Assembly (NCBI RefSeq): GCF_001612635.1
Contig: NZ_BDAV01000017.1
Coordinates: 1-64,000 of the forward strand
Direction of reading: 5' to 3'
DNA length: 64,000 nucleotides
Source: Nocardia africana NBRC 100379
GTDB lineage: Bacteria > Actinomycetota > Actinomycetes > Mycobacteriales > Mycobacteriaceae
In this document: piece after piece, positions 7,864 to 16,274 of the stretch
How positions within the stretch are numbered: the stretch's first letter is position 1
Layout: the number at the start of each line of letters is the position of its first letter
Translations under genes and position numbers: made by a program
Notes under the pieces: generated by a model
Databases searched by the model: none
The model's input: only the letters and a program-made list of their open reading frames with translations
What the model was told of the DNA's origin: nothing

Positions 7864-9078
7864 TCAGCAGTTGCTCGGCACCGGCTGAGCGTGCATGCGG
7901 CCGTCGAGCCAGTTCAGCACCTGCGGCAGGCCCAGCACGGCCGCGGTGAGGTGGTCGGGCACCGGGATGGCCTCCGACTGGACCGTCACCCCGGCCTGGC
8001 ACCAGCGCCGATCGGTATTGACGATCGAGTCCACCGGGATCAGGCCGTCGATGGGCGAATGCCATTCGAGGACCGGCATATTCGGCACGCTGTCGGTGTA
8101 GAGCTCGAGACTGTTGTCCTCGACCACCTTGCGCGCGACCGGGTCCTCGGTCATCGAGGTGGTTTTCGCGAACTCGCTCACCCCGTGCCCCGCACCCGCG
8201 GCCAGCAGTCCGTTGGTGCAACTGTTGGCCATCACCTGCCGCACCGCCATGCCCTTGTCGTTGAGCTGGTCCGACAGCGGGAACCGGTCCGGGTATTCGC
8301 GTTCCAGGCCGAGGCCGGCCGCCATCGCCAGGCCGAAGGCCGGATGCGAGCCGTATCCCAGGCCCTCCAGCATCTTCACCATGTTCATCGGCACGCCGCC
8401 GGCCGCGGCCCCGGCGATGCGCAGGTCCGGCGTGTAGACCGGCGCCAGCGCGGCCGCCCACGCGGTGGCCATGCCGCCGCCGGAGTAGCCGGCCATCGTC
8501 ACCGGACTGTGTTCGAGTTTCAGATCGGCGGCGTGCTGCACCGCGCGAATGCCGTCCAAGGTGATCTGACCACCCAGACGTGCTGCACCGTAAGCGAATT
8601 GCGGCCCGAGATGGTCGGGCATCGCGATACTCCAGCCGCGCTGCAGCACCACGTTGTAGGCCGGCGCCTCGCGCACCATCAGATCCGGGTTCTTGGTGTA
8701 GAGCACGTGGGAGACGCCGCAATCGGTGCCCAGGCCATTGATGATGGTCTGATACGACAGCAGCGGGCCGTCGACCGCGCGCCTGTGCGGCGTCAGGACG
8801 GTGGTGGTCGCCGCGATCGGCTTGCCCTCGGAATTGGTCGAGCGGAACTTGATCAGCGTGATGTCGGTGTCGGGGAAGATGTCCAGCGGCGGTAGCGGTT
8901 TCGTCGCCAGCACATCGCCCGGCTTGTGCTCGGCGATGTCGGCCGGCGCGGCGTAGAACGGATCCGGGTCCGGTGCCGGGTAGATCGGTTGCGCCGGTGC
9001 GGAAGTCGTGGCGGCAGCGAACAGCAACAGACTGCCGGCGGCGACGCTCAGCGCCCGCCGGACCGCGGTGAGGCCCAT
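7864..9078 (-). CDS. Secreted LIP-family lipase
   Basis: A 404-residue secretory lipase, paralogous to the next gene downstream (6227-7678). It has a signal peptide (1-30, ending APAQP), the conserved GDVLATKPL segment, nucleophile elbow GYSGG with Ser199, acid Asp344 in IDGLIP and His376 in VPDHLTAA, so the full Ser-Asp-His triad is visible. Family members hydrolyse triacylglycerols and other esters outside the cell. ATG 9078 was chosen because the signal peptide begins there; a longer frame upstream has no export-like or conserved features. It is divergent from the small gene at 9255. Confidence 0.85.
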   Translation of the reverse strand: MGLTAVRRALSVAAGSLLLFAAATTSAPAQPIYPAPDPDPFYAAPADIAEHKPGDVLATKPLPPLDIFPDTDITLIKFRSTNSEGKPIAATTTVLTPHRRAVDGPLLSYQTIINGLGTDCGVSHVLYTKNPDLMVREAPAYNVVLQRGWSIAMPDHLGPQFAYGAARLGGQITLDGIRAVQHAADLKLEHSPVTMAGYSGGGMATAWAAALAPVYTPDLRIAGAAAGGVPMNMVKMLEGLGYGSHPAFGLAMAAGLGLEREYPDRFPLSDQLNDKGMAVRQVMANSCTNGLLAAGAGHGVSEFAKTTSMTEDPVARKVVEDNSLELYTDSVPNMPVLEWHSPIDGLIPVDSIVNTDRRWCQAGVTVQSEAIPVPDHLTAAVLGLPQVLNWLDGRMHAQPVPSNC

Positions 9079-9254
9079 GAGCCAAGAGATTATCGCGCGC
9101 GCGAGGCAACCCGAAATCGGCGCCGCCGGTCCTGAGAAATCACAAGTCCGGCGCGCGGCGGCCTGTGTTACGCGATGAATTCCGCACTGAAACCTGTTCG
9201 GGTTACCCGCTGGTACGTAGCTTCGTTCCTGCACCGATGCAAAGGAGCACGGCT

Positions 9255-9476
9255 ATGGACATCTCCGAAACGGTCCCCGACGTCCCCACTCGCCGGATCA
9301 CGGTCTACTTCGGTGGCACCGGCCCAGATGGCGAGATGGTGCTGGAATACGCCGCCACCCGCGCCGAAGCCTGGGAGTTCGCCGCCGCCGCGGTGCATTC
9401 CGGGCTGGCCGTCACCGTGGACGGCATGGTCCGGCCCGGCCTGCGACCGCTGCCCTGCCGCCGATTGTGGCATTGA
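9255..9476 (+). CDS. Small hypothetical protein (73 aa)
   Basis: Not recognised. The ATG has an excellent ribosome binding site (AAAGGAG, 8 bases before it), which supports a real gene. The protein is soluble, with a beta-like segment (RITVYFGGTGPDGEMV), a helical Ala-rich stretch (EYAATRAEAWEFAAAAVHSG) and a basic tail. No membrane segment or signal is present. It stands alone between the divergent lipase and the PucR gene. Confidence 0.6.
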   Translation: MDISETVPDVPTRRITVYFGGTGPDGEMVLEYAATRAEAWEFAAAAVHSGLAVTVDGMVRPGLRPLPCRRLWH

Positions 9477-9633
9477 GGAACCGAATCGCGTCCCGGCGAC
9501 TGTGAGCGATCACAACGGCCCGCCGACCTGCTTCGATTTCCGCACAGACGATTCGCGAAGCACTCTCGGCCCCCGGCCCGCCGGTTAGCGTTATCCGCCG
9601 GAACAGATAGTTTGGGAGTAGAAGGAGTCAGTG

Positions 9634-11031
9634 ATGACCGTCGACAGCTCCAGCAGGTCCAGTCTCACCTTCTCGGGACGGCCCATGTCGTCGCCGTTGA
9701 AGGATGTGTGGTCGCTGTCGCGGCACATGGTCGGCCACTTCGTCGAAAACGTCGCCCCCTGCGGCACCCTGCCCGGCGACGCCATCCACGGCGACATCAC
9801 CACCATCACCCGCACCTGCCTCGAACTCGCCATCAGCCTCCTCGACGGCCGCGACATCCCCGAAAAAACCGAACGCCTCAAAGACGCCGCCGCCGCCTGG
9901 GCCCGCGAAGGCGTCCCCATCGACACCATCCACCACGCCATCCACGAAGGCTTCAAAATCGGCTTCGACCTCGTCGTCACCAACGCCACCACCAAAACCC
10001 GCACCAACACCGGCAACAGCAGCGGTAACGGAGACGGTGGCAGTGGCAGCGGCAGTGCCGGTGGCAGTGCCGGTGGCAGTGCCGGTGGCAGTGGCAGTGG
10101 CGGTGGCAGTGGCAGTGGCGGTGGCAGTGGCAGTGGCGGTGGCGGTGGCGGTGAACCCACACTCACCCTCACCCACACCGACTACACCAACCTCCTCCAA
10201 GGCGCCAAACTCCTCGTCGAAATCCTCGACACCATGACCACCGCCGTCTCCGGCGCCTACGTCCGCGAACTCCGCGCCGTCGTCTCCGAACACCACAACG
10301 CCGTCCACACCCTCACCTCAGCACTCCTCGGCGGCCACCCCACCAGCACCATGGCCCGCGAATGCGGCATCGAAATCGCCGACAACTACCACATCCTCGC
10401 CCTCCACATCCCCCCACACCCCGACCAAGCCAACCCCCACCTCGACCCCACCATCATCGCCCGCCGCAAACTCCGCCGCATCCAAGCCGCCCTCGCCACC
10501 ACCACCCACACCACCACCCTCTCCCTCCTCTCCACCGACGGCGGCACCCTCCTCATCCCCACCACCACACCCACCGACCTCGACACCCTCATCACCCACC
10601 TCTCCCACGCCGCCCGCGTCCCCATCACCGCCACCACCACAACCACCCCCACCACCGACATCCCCACCGCCACCGACCAAACCCACCAACTCCTCGACAT
10701 GGTCACCCGCCTCGGATCAATCCCCGGCCTCTACCGCTTCGACGACCTCGCCCTCGAATACCAACTCACCCGCCCCGGACCCGGCCGCGACCACCTCGGC
10801 ACCCTCCTCAACCCCCTCGACCACCACCCCGAACTCCTCACCACCCTCCAAACCCACATCGCCAACAACCTCAACCGCCAACGCACCGCCCGACTCCTCC
10901 ACGTCCACACCAACACCGTCGACTACCGCCTCAAACGCATCGCCCAACTCACCGGATTCGACCCCACCCAAGCCAGCGGACTCTGGTACCTCCGCAGCGC
11001 CCTCGTCGCCCGCACCTACACCACCGCATGA
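9634..11031 (+). CDS. PucR/CdaR-family regulator with internal Gly/Ser repeat
   Basis: A 465-residue regulator closely similar in order and motifs to the one at 57543-58796: an N-terminal helical domain, the block VHTLTSALLGGH, the segment ARRKLRRIQAAL followed by LSLLSTDGGTLLIP, and a C-terminal PucR helix-turn-helix (ARLLHVHTNTVDYRLKRIAQ). Unlike its relative it carries about 45 extra residues of almost pure Gly/Ser/Ala at residues 129-173, inside the N-terminal domain. Base use is also odd: from about 9750 on, codons end nearly always in C (or A in GAA, AAA, CAA). ATG 9634 has GAAGGAG with about 6 bases spacing; a GTG directly before it (9631) is the alternative start. Target genes are unknown. 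Confidence 0.85.
   Translation: MTVDSSSRSSLTFSGRPMSSPLKDVWSLSRHMVGHFVENVAPCGTLPGDAIHGDITTITRTCLELAISLLDGRDIPEKTERLKDAAAAWAREGVPIDTIHHAIHEGFKIGFDLVVTNATTKTRTNTGNSSGNGDGGSGSGSAGGSAGGSAGGSGSGGGSGSGGGSGSGGGGGGEPTLTLTHTDYTNLLQGAKLLVEILDTMTTAVSGAYVRELRAVVSEHHNAVHTLTSALLGGHPTSTMARECGIEIADNYHILALHIPPHPDQANPHLDPTIIARRKLRRIQAALATTTHTTTLSLLSTDGGTLLIPTTTPTDLDTLITHLSHAARVPITATTTTTPTTDIPTATDQTHQLLDMVTRLGSIPGLYRFDDLALEYQLTRPGPGRDHLGTLLNPLDHHPELLTTLQTHIANNLNRQRTARLLHVHTNTVDYRLKRIAQLTGFDPTQASGLWYLRSALVARTYTTA
10018..10152 (+). repeat. In-frame Gly/Ser/Ala minisatellite inside the PucR gene
   Basis: Tandem units built from GGTGGCAGT. A 12-base unit GGTGGCAGTGCC occurs three times in succession, followed by an 18-base unit GGTGGCAGTGGCAGTGGC repeated three times with small changes. 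All unit lengths are multiples of three, so copy-number change would alter linker length without breaking the frame. Confidence 0.9.
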
Positions 11032-11133
11032 AAACGGCACCTGAAAACACAGGTGAAAGAACGCTGCCGACAGCGGCTGTGGAATGATCGAGTTCCCTTG
11101 CCAGAGCAGGGCATCGGGGGTAATTCTTCGAGG

Positions 11134-11958
11134 GTGACAGTCGATCGGGCGCAGACGTCCTCGCGCCGGCGCAACTGGGAACAACTGCCTGCGGCCACCC
11201 GTGCGGCGGTCGAAGCGGTGACCGGTCCGGTCGCACGGGCCGATTCGGTGATCGCCGGATTCAGCAGCCAACTCGCGACGGTCATCGAGACGGCCGACGG
11301 CCGGACCTTCATCAAGGGTGTGCCGCAACGAGATCCGGAGGTGTGGACCCAGCACCGCGAGGCCGCCCTGGCCCGTCACGTGACTCCGGTGGGCCCACGG
11401 TTACGGTGGCAGATCGCGGCCGGCGGGTGGGATCTGCTGGGATTCGAGTTCATCGCAGGACATTTCGCGGACTACCGCGTCGACGCCGATCTCACCGCCA
11501 CCGCGGCCGCGATGTCCGCGCTGACCCGGCTGCACCCGCCCGCCGAGGTCGAACTCAAGGACGCCGAGGTCCGCTGGGGCGCCTATCTCGACGACGACGC
11601 CGACACCGCGGTTTTCGCGGGCGACGCCCTGCTGCACACCGACTGGAACTACAGCAACGTCATCATCGACCACGCCGAGGCCCGGCTTGTGGACTGGCCG
11701 TGGGCGACGCGGGGCGCGGCGTGGATCGACCCCGGATGCTGGATCGTCTGGCTCATCTTCGCCGGCCACGATCCGGCCGCCGCCGAGTCCTGGGCCGCGC
11801 AGGTCCCGGCCTGGCACCGCGCCTCCGAGCGCGACCTGCGCATCTTCTCCGGCGCGCTGGCCGCGGAATGGACGGCGACGGCCAACCGCAGCCCCAACGT
11901 ATGGACCCACGGCCTGCGCGACGCCGCCCGCCGGTGGGCCGCCCACCGCGACCGTTGA
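11134..11958 (+). CDS. Aminoglycoside phosphotransferase-fold (APH family) protein
   Basis: A protein of about 274 residues with the kinase-like APH fold. The catalytic loop reads LLHTDWNYSNVII (Asp in place HxDxxxxN), followed by the metal-binding segment RLVDWPWATRG. Upstream a beta-rich ATP-binding half contains VIETADGRTFIKGVP with the likely ATP-contacting Lys. Such proteins phosphorylate aminoglycosides, other small molecules or simply have unknown substrates; resistance should not be assumed. The start is uncertain: GTG 11134 begins the conserved part, while an in-frame GTG at 11053 directly after the PucR gene would add 27 residues; neither has a strong ribosome binding site. Confidence 0.7.
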   Translation: MTVDRAQTSSRRRNWEQLPAATRAAVEAVTGPVARADSVIAGFSSQLATVIETADGRTFIKGVPQRDPEVWTQHREAALARHVTPVGPRLRWQIAAGGWDLLGFEFIAGHFADYRVDADLTATAAAMSALTRLHPPAEVELKDAEVRWGAYLDDDADTAVFAGDALLHTDWNYSNVIIDHAEARLVDWPWATRGAAWIDPGCWIVWLIFAGHDPAAAESWAAQVPAWHRASERDLRIFSGALAAEWTATANRSPNVWTHGLRDAARRWAAHRDR

Positions 11959-11971
11959 GCGCCCGGCCGGA

Positions 11972-12814
11972 CTAGCGGCGGGAACCGTTCGCGGCGGCGA
12001 TCACTCCGTCGAGACGACTCGCGGTGATCTGGCGGGCGGCATTGGACACCGCGGTGATCATCGCACTGCCGAACGCGCCGTGCCGATCGAACAGGGTCGC
12101 GGTGCCGGCGGCGATTCCGTTGCGGCTCAAGTGATTATCGGCCTCGAGACCGATGTCGGCGCCGTCGGGCATCCGCACCAGGGCCAGCGTCAGGTCGGTG
12201 TTGATGAAGCCCACCCCGGCACTGGACCAGTTGGTCACCATGCTGGTCTGTTCGGCGGCCATCGCGGCCACCACGAACGGCGAGGGCCGCTCCCCGTCGA
12301 CCACGTTCACCGGATGCTGCCAGCTGCGTTTGCGGCTGCCGTTCTCGTGTTCGGAGGGCACTCGCGACCAGTGTGCGGAATCGTCGCTGTGCCACAGCGG
12401 CGCATTCGGCACATCGGAGGGAGGCGCCACCTCGAGCGAGGGCGGCACCGGCGGCCGATCGCGGGTCCAGATATCGCCCGGCGGTTGCTCGGACGGCTGC
12501 AGGAAGACCACCGAGGCGCGTGCCGCGGGTTCGCCGTCCTGGGTCACGACCGCATCGGCGAGCCGGATGCGCTTACCGTCGCGCACGCGGGTCGTGGCGA
12601 CCGACAGTTCCCGCATGCGCGCGGGCTTGAACAGGTCCACGGTCAGCCGCACCGGCACGAAGCCGTCGGTGGCGTGCTCGTTGTCCAGAGCCCGCGCGAG
12701 CAGCCCGCACAGCGCCGGCCCGACCACCTGATCGGCCGACCACTGGCTGGCCGCCATTCGGTTCGGGGCGAAGCCCTCGCCGTCCACCGCGAAATATCCG
12801 TGCGAGTTGTCCAC
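11972..12814 (-). CDS. Acyl-CoA thioesterase-like protein (double hotdog, TesB type)
   Basis: A 280-residue protein with the layout of TesB-like thioesterases: two hotdog halves, the first with FAPNRMAASQWSADQVVGPALCGLLARAL and LTVDLFKPARM, the second with GFINTDLTLALVRMPDGADIGLEADNH and ending GTATLFDRHGAFGSAMITAV. These are standard landmarks of the acyl-CoA thioesterase family found widely in actinomycetes; it would release fatty acids from CoA. The GTG at 12814 follows GAGGAGA with a slightly long spacing. It converges on the APH-like gene with only 13 bases between the two stops. Confidence 0.7.
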   Translation of the reverse strand: MDNSHGYFAVDGEGFAPNRMAASQWSADQVVGPALCGLLARALDNEHATDGFVPVRLTVDLFKPARMRELSVATTRVRDGKRIRLADAVVTQDGEPAARASVVFLQPSEQPPGDIWTRDRPPVPPSLEVAPPSDVPNAPLWHSDDSAHWSRVPSEHENGSRKRSWQHPVNVVDGERPSPFVVAAMAAEQTSMVTNWSSAGVGFINTDLTLALVRMPDGADIGLEADNHLSRNGIAAGTATLFDRHGAFGSAMITAVSNAARQITASRLDGVIAAANGSRR

Positions 12815-13241
12815 CGCGCGTGCCTGTCTCCTCGGGCCGCCACCGGTGAGCACCGCGGGCGGCCACCGTCGGCGACAGCCCGCGCTCGCCGTCGGCGACT
12901 GATCTTGCTGGTCCAGGCAGATATAGCACGGCAACGAGAACCGGTTCCACGCCGGGCCCGCTGCCCGGGACACCACCGACGCGCTCGGCAGCGCGTCCGA
13001 TCATGATCGGCGTGTCGTTCTCCGGCGCCAATACCATATTTTTTCGGCGAGAGAACCAGCCGTCCGGTCCGTGTGGAAACAGTGCAGCAAGCCACCCGCC
13101 CGCCATGGCCGGCGTGCCGGTCCGCATATCACCCCCGCTATGGGAATCGGCGCCGGAATTCCTGCCGGACGGAGGGCTCTCACACAGGTCGGCAGCAACC
13201 CGTCAGCAGCCGAAAACCATGCCCTGACCGGGGATTCGATG
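12815..13241. other. Intergenic region with a palindrome
   Basis: No supported gene. It holds a 14-bp perfect palindrome CCGATCATGATCGG at 12997-13010 and an A/T tract around 13030-13042 (ccatattttttc), which may belong to a promoter for the thioesterase gene. Short open frames here lack ribosome binding sites. Confidence 0.35.
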
Positions 13242-13262
13242 TTGCAGATGTGCTTGCATATG
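13242..13262 (+). promoter_or_regulatory. Two direct repeats TTGCAnATG, 12-bp period (site 1)
   Basis: TTGCAGATG (13242-13250) and TTGCATATG (13254-13262) are spaced exactly 12 bases start to start. The second copy provides the probable -35 element of the promoter of the small gene at 13387. The same motif and spacing occur at 15077-15109 and 16244-16274 and nowhere else that I found in the window. Confidence 0.7.
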
Positions 13263-13283
13263 ATCTCGCGGCCACCCTAGACT
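13254..13283 (+). promoter_or_regulatory. Promoter of the small gene at 13387
   Basis: A -35 element TTGCAT (13254-13259), an 18-base spacer and a -10 element TAGACT (13278-13283). The geometry is identical to that of the promoter at 16256-16285, where the -10 reads TAAACT and is likewise followed by CGA. Confidence 0.6.
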
Positions 13284-13386
13284 CGAGCTGCAAGGCAATG
13301 CAGGGGACTACCCGTGAGCCGTAGGGTGAACCGGAAGCCAATTTTCGCTGAAGGAAACCATGCGGCCTGGCGTCAGGGGCGTTCGT

Positions 13387-13638
13387 ATGAACCAGCCAAT
13401 GGGCCTCGGTCGGCTCGGAGTGATGGACAGGGACCGGACCGGGCATCACATTAATTCGCGGGAAACCGCAACATCTTTCGTCATCAGTGCGGTCGAGTCC
13501 ACCGGTGCGGCCACACGCGACGATTTCGATATCGATCGCATCGTCACCACCGCGCACGCGATGGTGAACGATTGGGATTTCGACGCGATGCAACCGGAAG
13601 CTTTCTGGCGCATCGCATCCAGTTGCATCAAACAGTAG
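13387..13638 (+). CDS. Small acidic orphan protein (83 aa)
   Basis: Not recognised. A soluble protein beginning MNQPMGLG, with an acidic C-terminal half (DFDIDRIVTTAHAMVNDWDF) ending CIKQ and no signal or membrane segment. ATG 13387 is preferred because the DNA before it (gtcAGGGGC, then 6 bases, then ATGAACCA) matches the leader of the other orphan gene at 16398; an ATG at 13360 with AAGGA before it is an alternative. A strong terminator follows. Its shared promoter motif ties it to the XRE/DUF397 locus next door. Confidence 0.6.
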   Translation: MNQPMGLGRLGVMDRDRTGHHINSRETATSFVISAVESTGAATRDDFDIDRIVTTAHAMVNDWDFDAMQPEAFWRIASSCIKQ

Positions 13639-13653
13639 ATCGAGACGGAAGTG

Positions 13654-13683
13654 GTAGCCGCCGACCCTCGGGTCGGCGGCTAC
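13654..13683. terminator. Bidirectional terminator, 14-bp stem
   Basis: GTAGCCGCCGACCC (13654-13667) pairs perfectly with 13670-13683 across a two-base gap. It sits between the convergent orphan gene and the XRE regulator and can serve both. Confidence 0.75.
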
Positions 13684-13726
13684 TGCTGCCTTCGAGGCAC
13701 CGAGACATCCCGGCGCCGGATCGGCT

Positions 13727-14626
13727 CTAGACAGAGTCGGACAGGTCGGCCGCGGCCTTCTTCATCATCTCTCGCGACCGCTCCGGCGGTTCGGCCTGCA
13801 CACTGAGCCGATCCATGACCTGGCGGTAGAGCTCCAGGTCCTGCTGGCGATCCAAATACAGTGCGCTGGTGAGCTGTTCGAGGTACACGATATCGGGCAG
13901 TTCGGGTTCGGCGAAGCGCAGCATCGTGAACGAGCTGCCCGCCGCCGCATGGCCGCCGGCCGCATACGGCAGTACCTGGATGGTCACGTTCGGCTTCATC
14001 GAGACCTCGACCAGGTGGTCGAGCTGTGCGCGCAGCACCTGCTCACCGCCGATCGGCCGGTGCAGCACCGCTTCGTCGAGGACGGCCCACAGCGTCGGCG
14101 CTCCGGGGCGGTCCAGAATTTCCTGGCGCTTCTTGCGCAGTTCCACTCGGCGGGCGGCCTCGGCGTTCTCGTGACCGAGCGCCACCACCGAGCGGGTGTA
14201 CTCCTCGGTCTGCAGCAGACCGGGGACGAGCTGACCTTCGAAGGTGCGGATCGACTTCGACGCGTGTTCCAGACCCAGGTAGGTCTCGAACCATTGGGGC
14301 AGCAGATCGTTGTAGCTGTGCCACCACCCCGGCTGGTTCGCGCGGCTCACCAGATCGAGGAACATCTCCCGCTCTTCGGCGTTGTCCACGCCGTAGAGCG
14401 TCAGCAGATCGCGAACATCGCGTTCCTTGAAACCGGTGCGCCCCAACTCGAGTCGGCTGATCTTGGCGTGTGAGCCACGGATGTGCTCGCCGGCCGCCTC
14501 ACGCGTGATACCGGCGGCTTCCCGCAGTTTGCGGAGCTGTCCGCCCACCGCGATCCGAAGCGCTGTCGGACCGCGTTCGGCGACAAGCGAATCCACACGG
14601 CCGATCCGGACGGGCTCTGCCATCAT
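13727..14626 (-). CDS. XRE-family regulator with DUF5753 sensor domain
   Basis: A 299-residue DNA-binding protein. Residues about 25-80 are an XRE helix-turn-helix (LRKLREAAGITREAAGEHIRGSHAKISRLELGR). The remainder is the DUF5753 domain typical of actinomycete Scr1/WhiJ-like regulators (PGLLQTEEYTRSVV near 130-145, VTIQVLPYAAGGH, IVYLEQLTSALYLD). In this family the regulator is nearly always encoded beside a small DUF397 protein, as here, and members influence development or antibiotic production. Start ATG 14626 or the next codon. It is separated from the upstream DUF397 gene by 127 bases. Confidence 0.9.
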   Translation of the reverse strand: MMAEPVRIGRVDSLVAERGPTALRIAVGGQLRKLREAAGITREAAGEHIRGSHAKISRLELGRTGFKERDVRDLLTLYGVDNAEEREMFLDLVSRANQPGWWHSYNDLLPQWFETYLGLEHASKSIRTFEGQLVPGLLQTEEYTRSVVALGHENAEAARRVELRKKRQEILDRPGAPTLWAVLDEAVLHRPIGGEQVLRAQLDHLVEVSMKPNVTIQVLPYAAGGHAAAGSSFTMLRFAEPELPDIVYLEQLTSALYLDRQQDLELYRQVMDRLSVQAEPPERSREMMKKAAADLSDSV

Positions 14627-14753
14627 GAGGTCTACTCCGATGCTCGACGATCACCGGCGATAAGGGTACAGCCACCGAGAGCAGCTGGTCGAACATCAGG
14701 TAAGCCTGCCTCGCCGCGTACCGACACCGCGTCGAATGCCATGCTACCGCCGC

Positions 14754-14984
14754 TCAGGCCAGATCGTCGAACTCTCCGCTCTTCGCGCCACGGAGAAACG
14801 CGTCGATCTCGGGACGGGTGTAGACGAGCACCGCTCCCTCGGGATCACGCGAGTTGCGCACGGCAACCAGGCCGTTGGACAAATCGGCCAATTCGACACA
14901 GTTCCCGCTCGGATTGCTGAACGTGCTCTTGCGCCACGCGGCTTCGGACAGGCGGCCGGCTGTGGTGGCAGTGGAATCGGTCAT
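14754..14984 (-). CDS. DUF397 protein, partner of the XRE regulator
   Basis: A 76-residue protein with the full DUF397 pattern: AAWRKSTFSNPSGNCVELADL, then VAVRNSRDPEGAVLVYTRPEIDAFLRGAKSGEFDDL. DUF397 proteins are small partners of XRE/DUF5753 regulators and are thought to modulate their activity by direct contact. The ATG has GGAG 6-7 bases upstream. It lies upstream of the regulator gene on the same strand, and the 12-bp repeats at 15077-15109 lie 93 bases before its start, in the gap shared with the divergent methyltransferase. Confidence 0.9.
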   Translation of the reverse strand: MTDSTATTAGRLSEAAWRKSTFSNPSGNCVELADLSNGLVAVRNSRDPEGAVLVYTRPEIDAFLRGAKSGEFDDLA

Positions 14985-15076
14985 GACTGTCTCCAGGGTT
15001 CGTGGTGGCCGAGCTCGGCAGCAGTGGCCCGCACTCGGCGATCCGGATTGATCGAGCTGATGCCTATCTTCAGCTC

Positions 15077-15109
15077 TTGCATATGTTCGAGCAAATGTAC
15101 TTGCATCTG
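15077..15109. promoter_or_regulatory. Three direct repeats xxGCAnATG, 12-bp period (site 2)
   Basis: TTGCATATG (15077-15085), GAGCAAATG (15089-15097) and TTGCATCTG (15101-15109) repeat with an exact 12-base period. Units 2 and 3 together also form a GCAA-N6-TTGC dyad. The array lies between the divergent DUF397 gene and the DUF574 methyltransferase gene, and so is placed to control either. Confidence 0.7.
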
Positions 15110-15403
15110 AAACCGACGCTTTGAACGATAGCACGGGGGTTGGCTCGGATCGAGCCCTCCGGAAAATCACAAAAACCAAGGGCGACAAGGCCTTTTCCAT
15201 TGACTCGTCATCTTTCGAACCGGCCTCCGGGCACCCGAGAACGGTGTCCGACCGGTCGGTTTCGGGTCTCTACCGGGGCGGATGGCACATTCCGCGCGGA
15301 TCCGCACACCGGATGCGACCGTTTCGGTTACCGTCTCGCGCACCCGGCATCGGCAACCGCCGGACGGGACTCGAGCGTCGGAACCGGGAGCAGGAGGGAA
15401 TCG

Positions 15404-16204
15404 GTGCCGCCAAGACAGCAGCAGACGAGCCGGGAACGTGAGATTCGGACCGATATCCCGCATACCGCGCGGATCTGGAACTACTGGATGGGTGGGCGCC
15501 AGAATTACGAGGTCGATCGCCGGGTCGGCAGCGCGGCAACCGAACTCGATCCCGGTATCACCGCCCTGGCGGCCGAGAGCCGCCGCTTTCTCCGGCGCGT
15601 GGTCGACCATCTCGCCGGCGACCTCGGGATCACCCAATTTCTCGACATCGGCGCGGGACTGCTCGCCACGGACAACACCCATGAGGTCGCGTGCCGGCGC
15701 AACCCGGCGGCCCGGGTCGTGTATGTGGACAACGATCCTCTGGTGCTCACCCACGGCCGGACGCTGCTGACCGATCCGCGAGCCGTCTATCTCGATGCGG
15801 ATCTGCGCGAACCGGACCGGCTGTTCGCCCGTGCCGCAGACATTCTCGATCTCGACCGTCCGGTCGCGGTCATGTTCATGGGCGTGCTGGGCCACTGCGA
15901 ACGCATCGGCGAACTTCGCGCGGTCGTCGCGGACTCGATGGCGCGGGTCTGCCGCGGCAGCTACCTCGCCTACTGGGACGGCACCACCGACAGCACAGAT
16001 TTCGTCCGGATGTGCGCGACGTACGAAAACGTCACGGCCGTACCGTATTTCCCGCGCGACCATTGCGAGTTGCGCTCCATCTTCACGAAGCTGGAGTTGC
16101 TCGAACCCGGCTTCGTGCCACTGACTCGATGGCGCCGGCCGGCCGGCGAACCGGTGCCGACCGTGCCGGTGTCGGGCTACGGCGGGCTGGCGCGCAAACC
16201 CTGA
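15404..16204 (+). CDS. SAM-dependent methyltransferase, DUF574 family
   Basis: A 266-residue putative S-adenosylmethionine methyltransferase of the DUF574 (Methyltransf_19) family, found in many copies in actinomycetes and with unknown substrates. The family signature IRTDIPHTARIWNYWMGG lies near the N-terminus. Motif I is FLDIGAGL, motif II VVYVDNDPLVL with the ribose-binding Asp, and then AVMFMGVLGH, YLAYWDGTTD and the terminal YGGLARKP. GTG 15404 follows AGGAGGG at good spacing. A second family member is at 61841-62638 and shares most of these motifs. It diverges from the DUF397 gene, with the repeat array between them. Confidence 0.88.
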   Translation: MPPRQQQTSREREIRTDIPHTARIWNYWMGGRQNYEVDRRVGSAATELDPGITALAAESRRFLRRVVDHLAGDLGITQFLDIGAGLLATDNTHEVACRRNPAARVVYVDNDPLVLTHGRTLLTDPRAVYLDADLREPDRLFARAADILDLDRPVAVMFMGVLGHCERIGELRAVVADSMARVCRGSYLAYWDGTTDSTDFVRMCATYENVTAVPYFPRDHCELRSIFTKLELLEPGFVPLTRWRRPAGEPVPTVPVSGYGGLARKP

Positions 16205-16243
16205 TCACCCGTTGGGGCACAACACTTCCGATCACCGACGAGT

Positions 16244-16274
16244 GTGCAGATGTACTTGCATTTGCTCCTTGCAG
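16244..16274 (+). promoter_or_regulatory. Direct repeats of the TTGCAnATG type (site 3)
   Basis: GTGCAGATG (16244-16252) and TTGCATTTG (16256-16264) at a 12-base period, then TTGCAG (16269-16274) one base out of phase. The second unit coincides with the -35 element of the promoter of the small gene at 16398. Confidence 0.65.

Noticed and set aside
10018..10152. CRISPR-like or transposon origin of the repeated block in the PucR gene
   Set aside because: Units are adjacent with no spacers and code Gly/Ser in frame; no inverted ends or target duplication.
11134..11958. Calling the APH-fold gene an aminoglycoside resistance gene
   Set aside because: The kinase-like fold is shared by many unrelated small-molecule kinases, and no resistance-gene specific features are visible.
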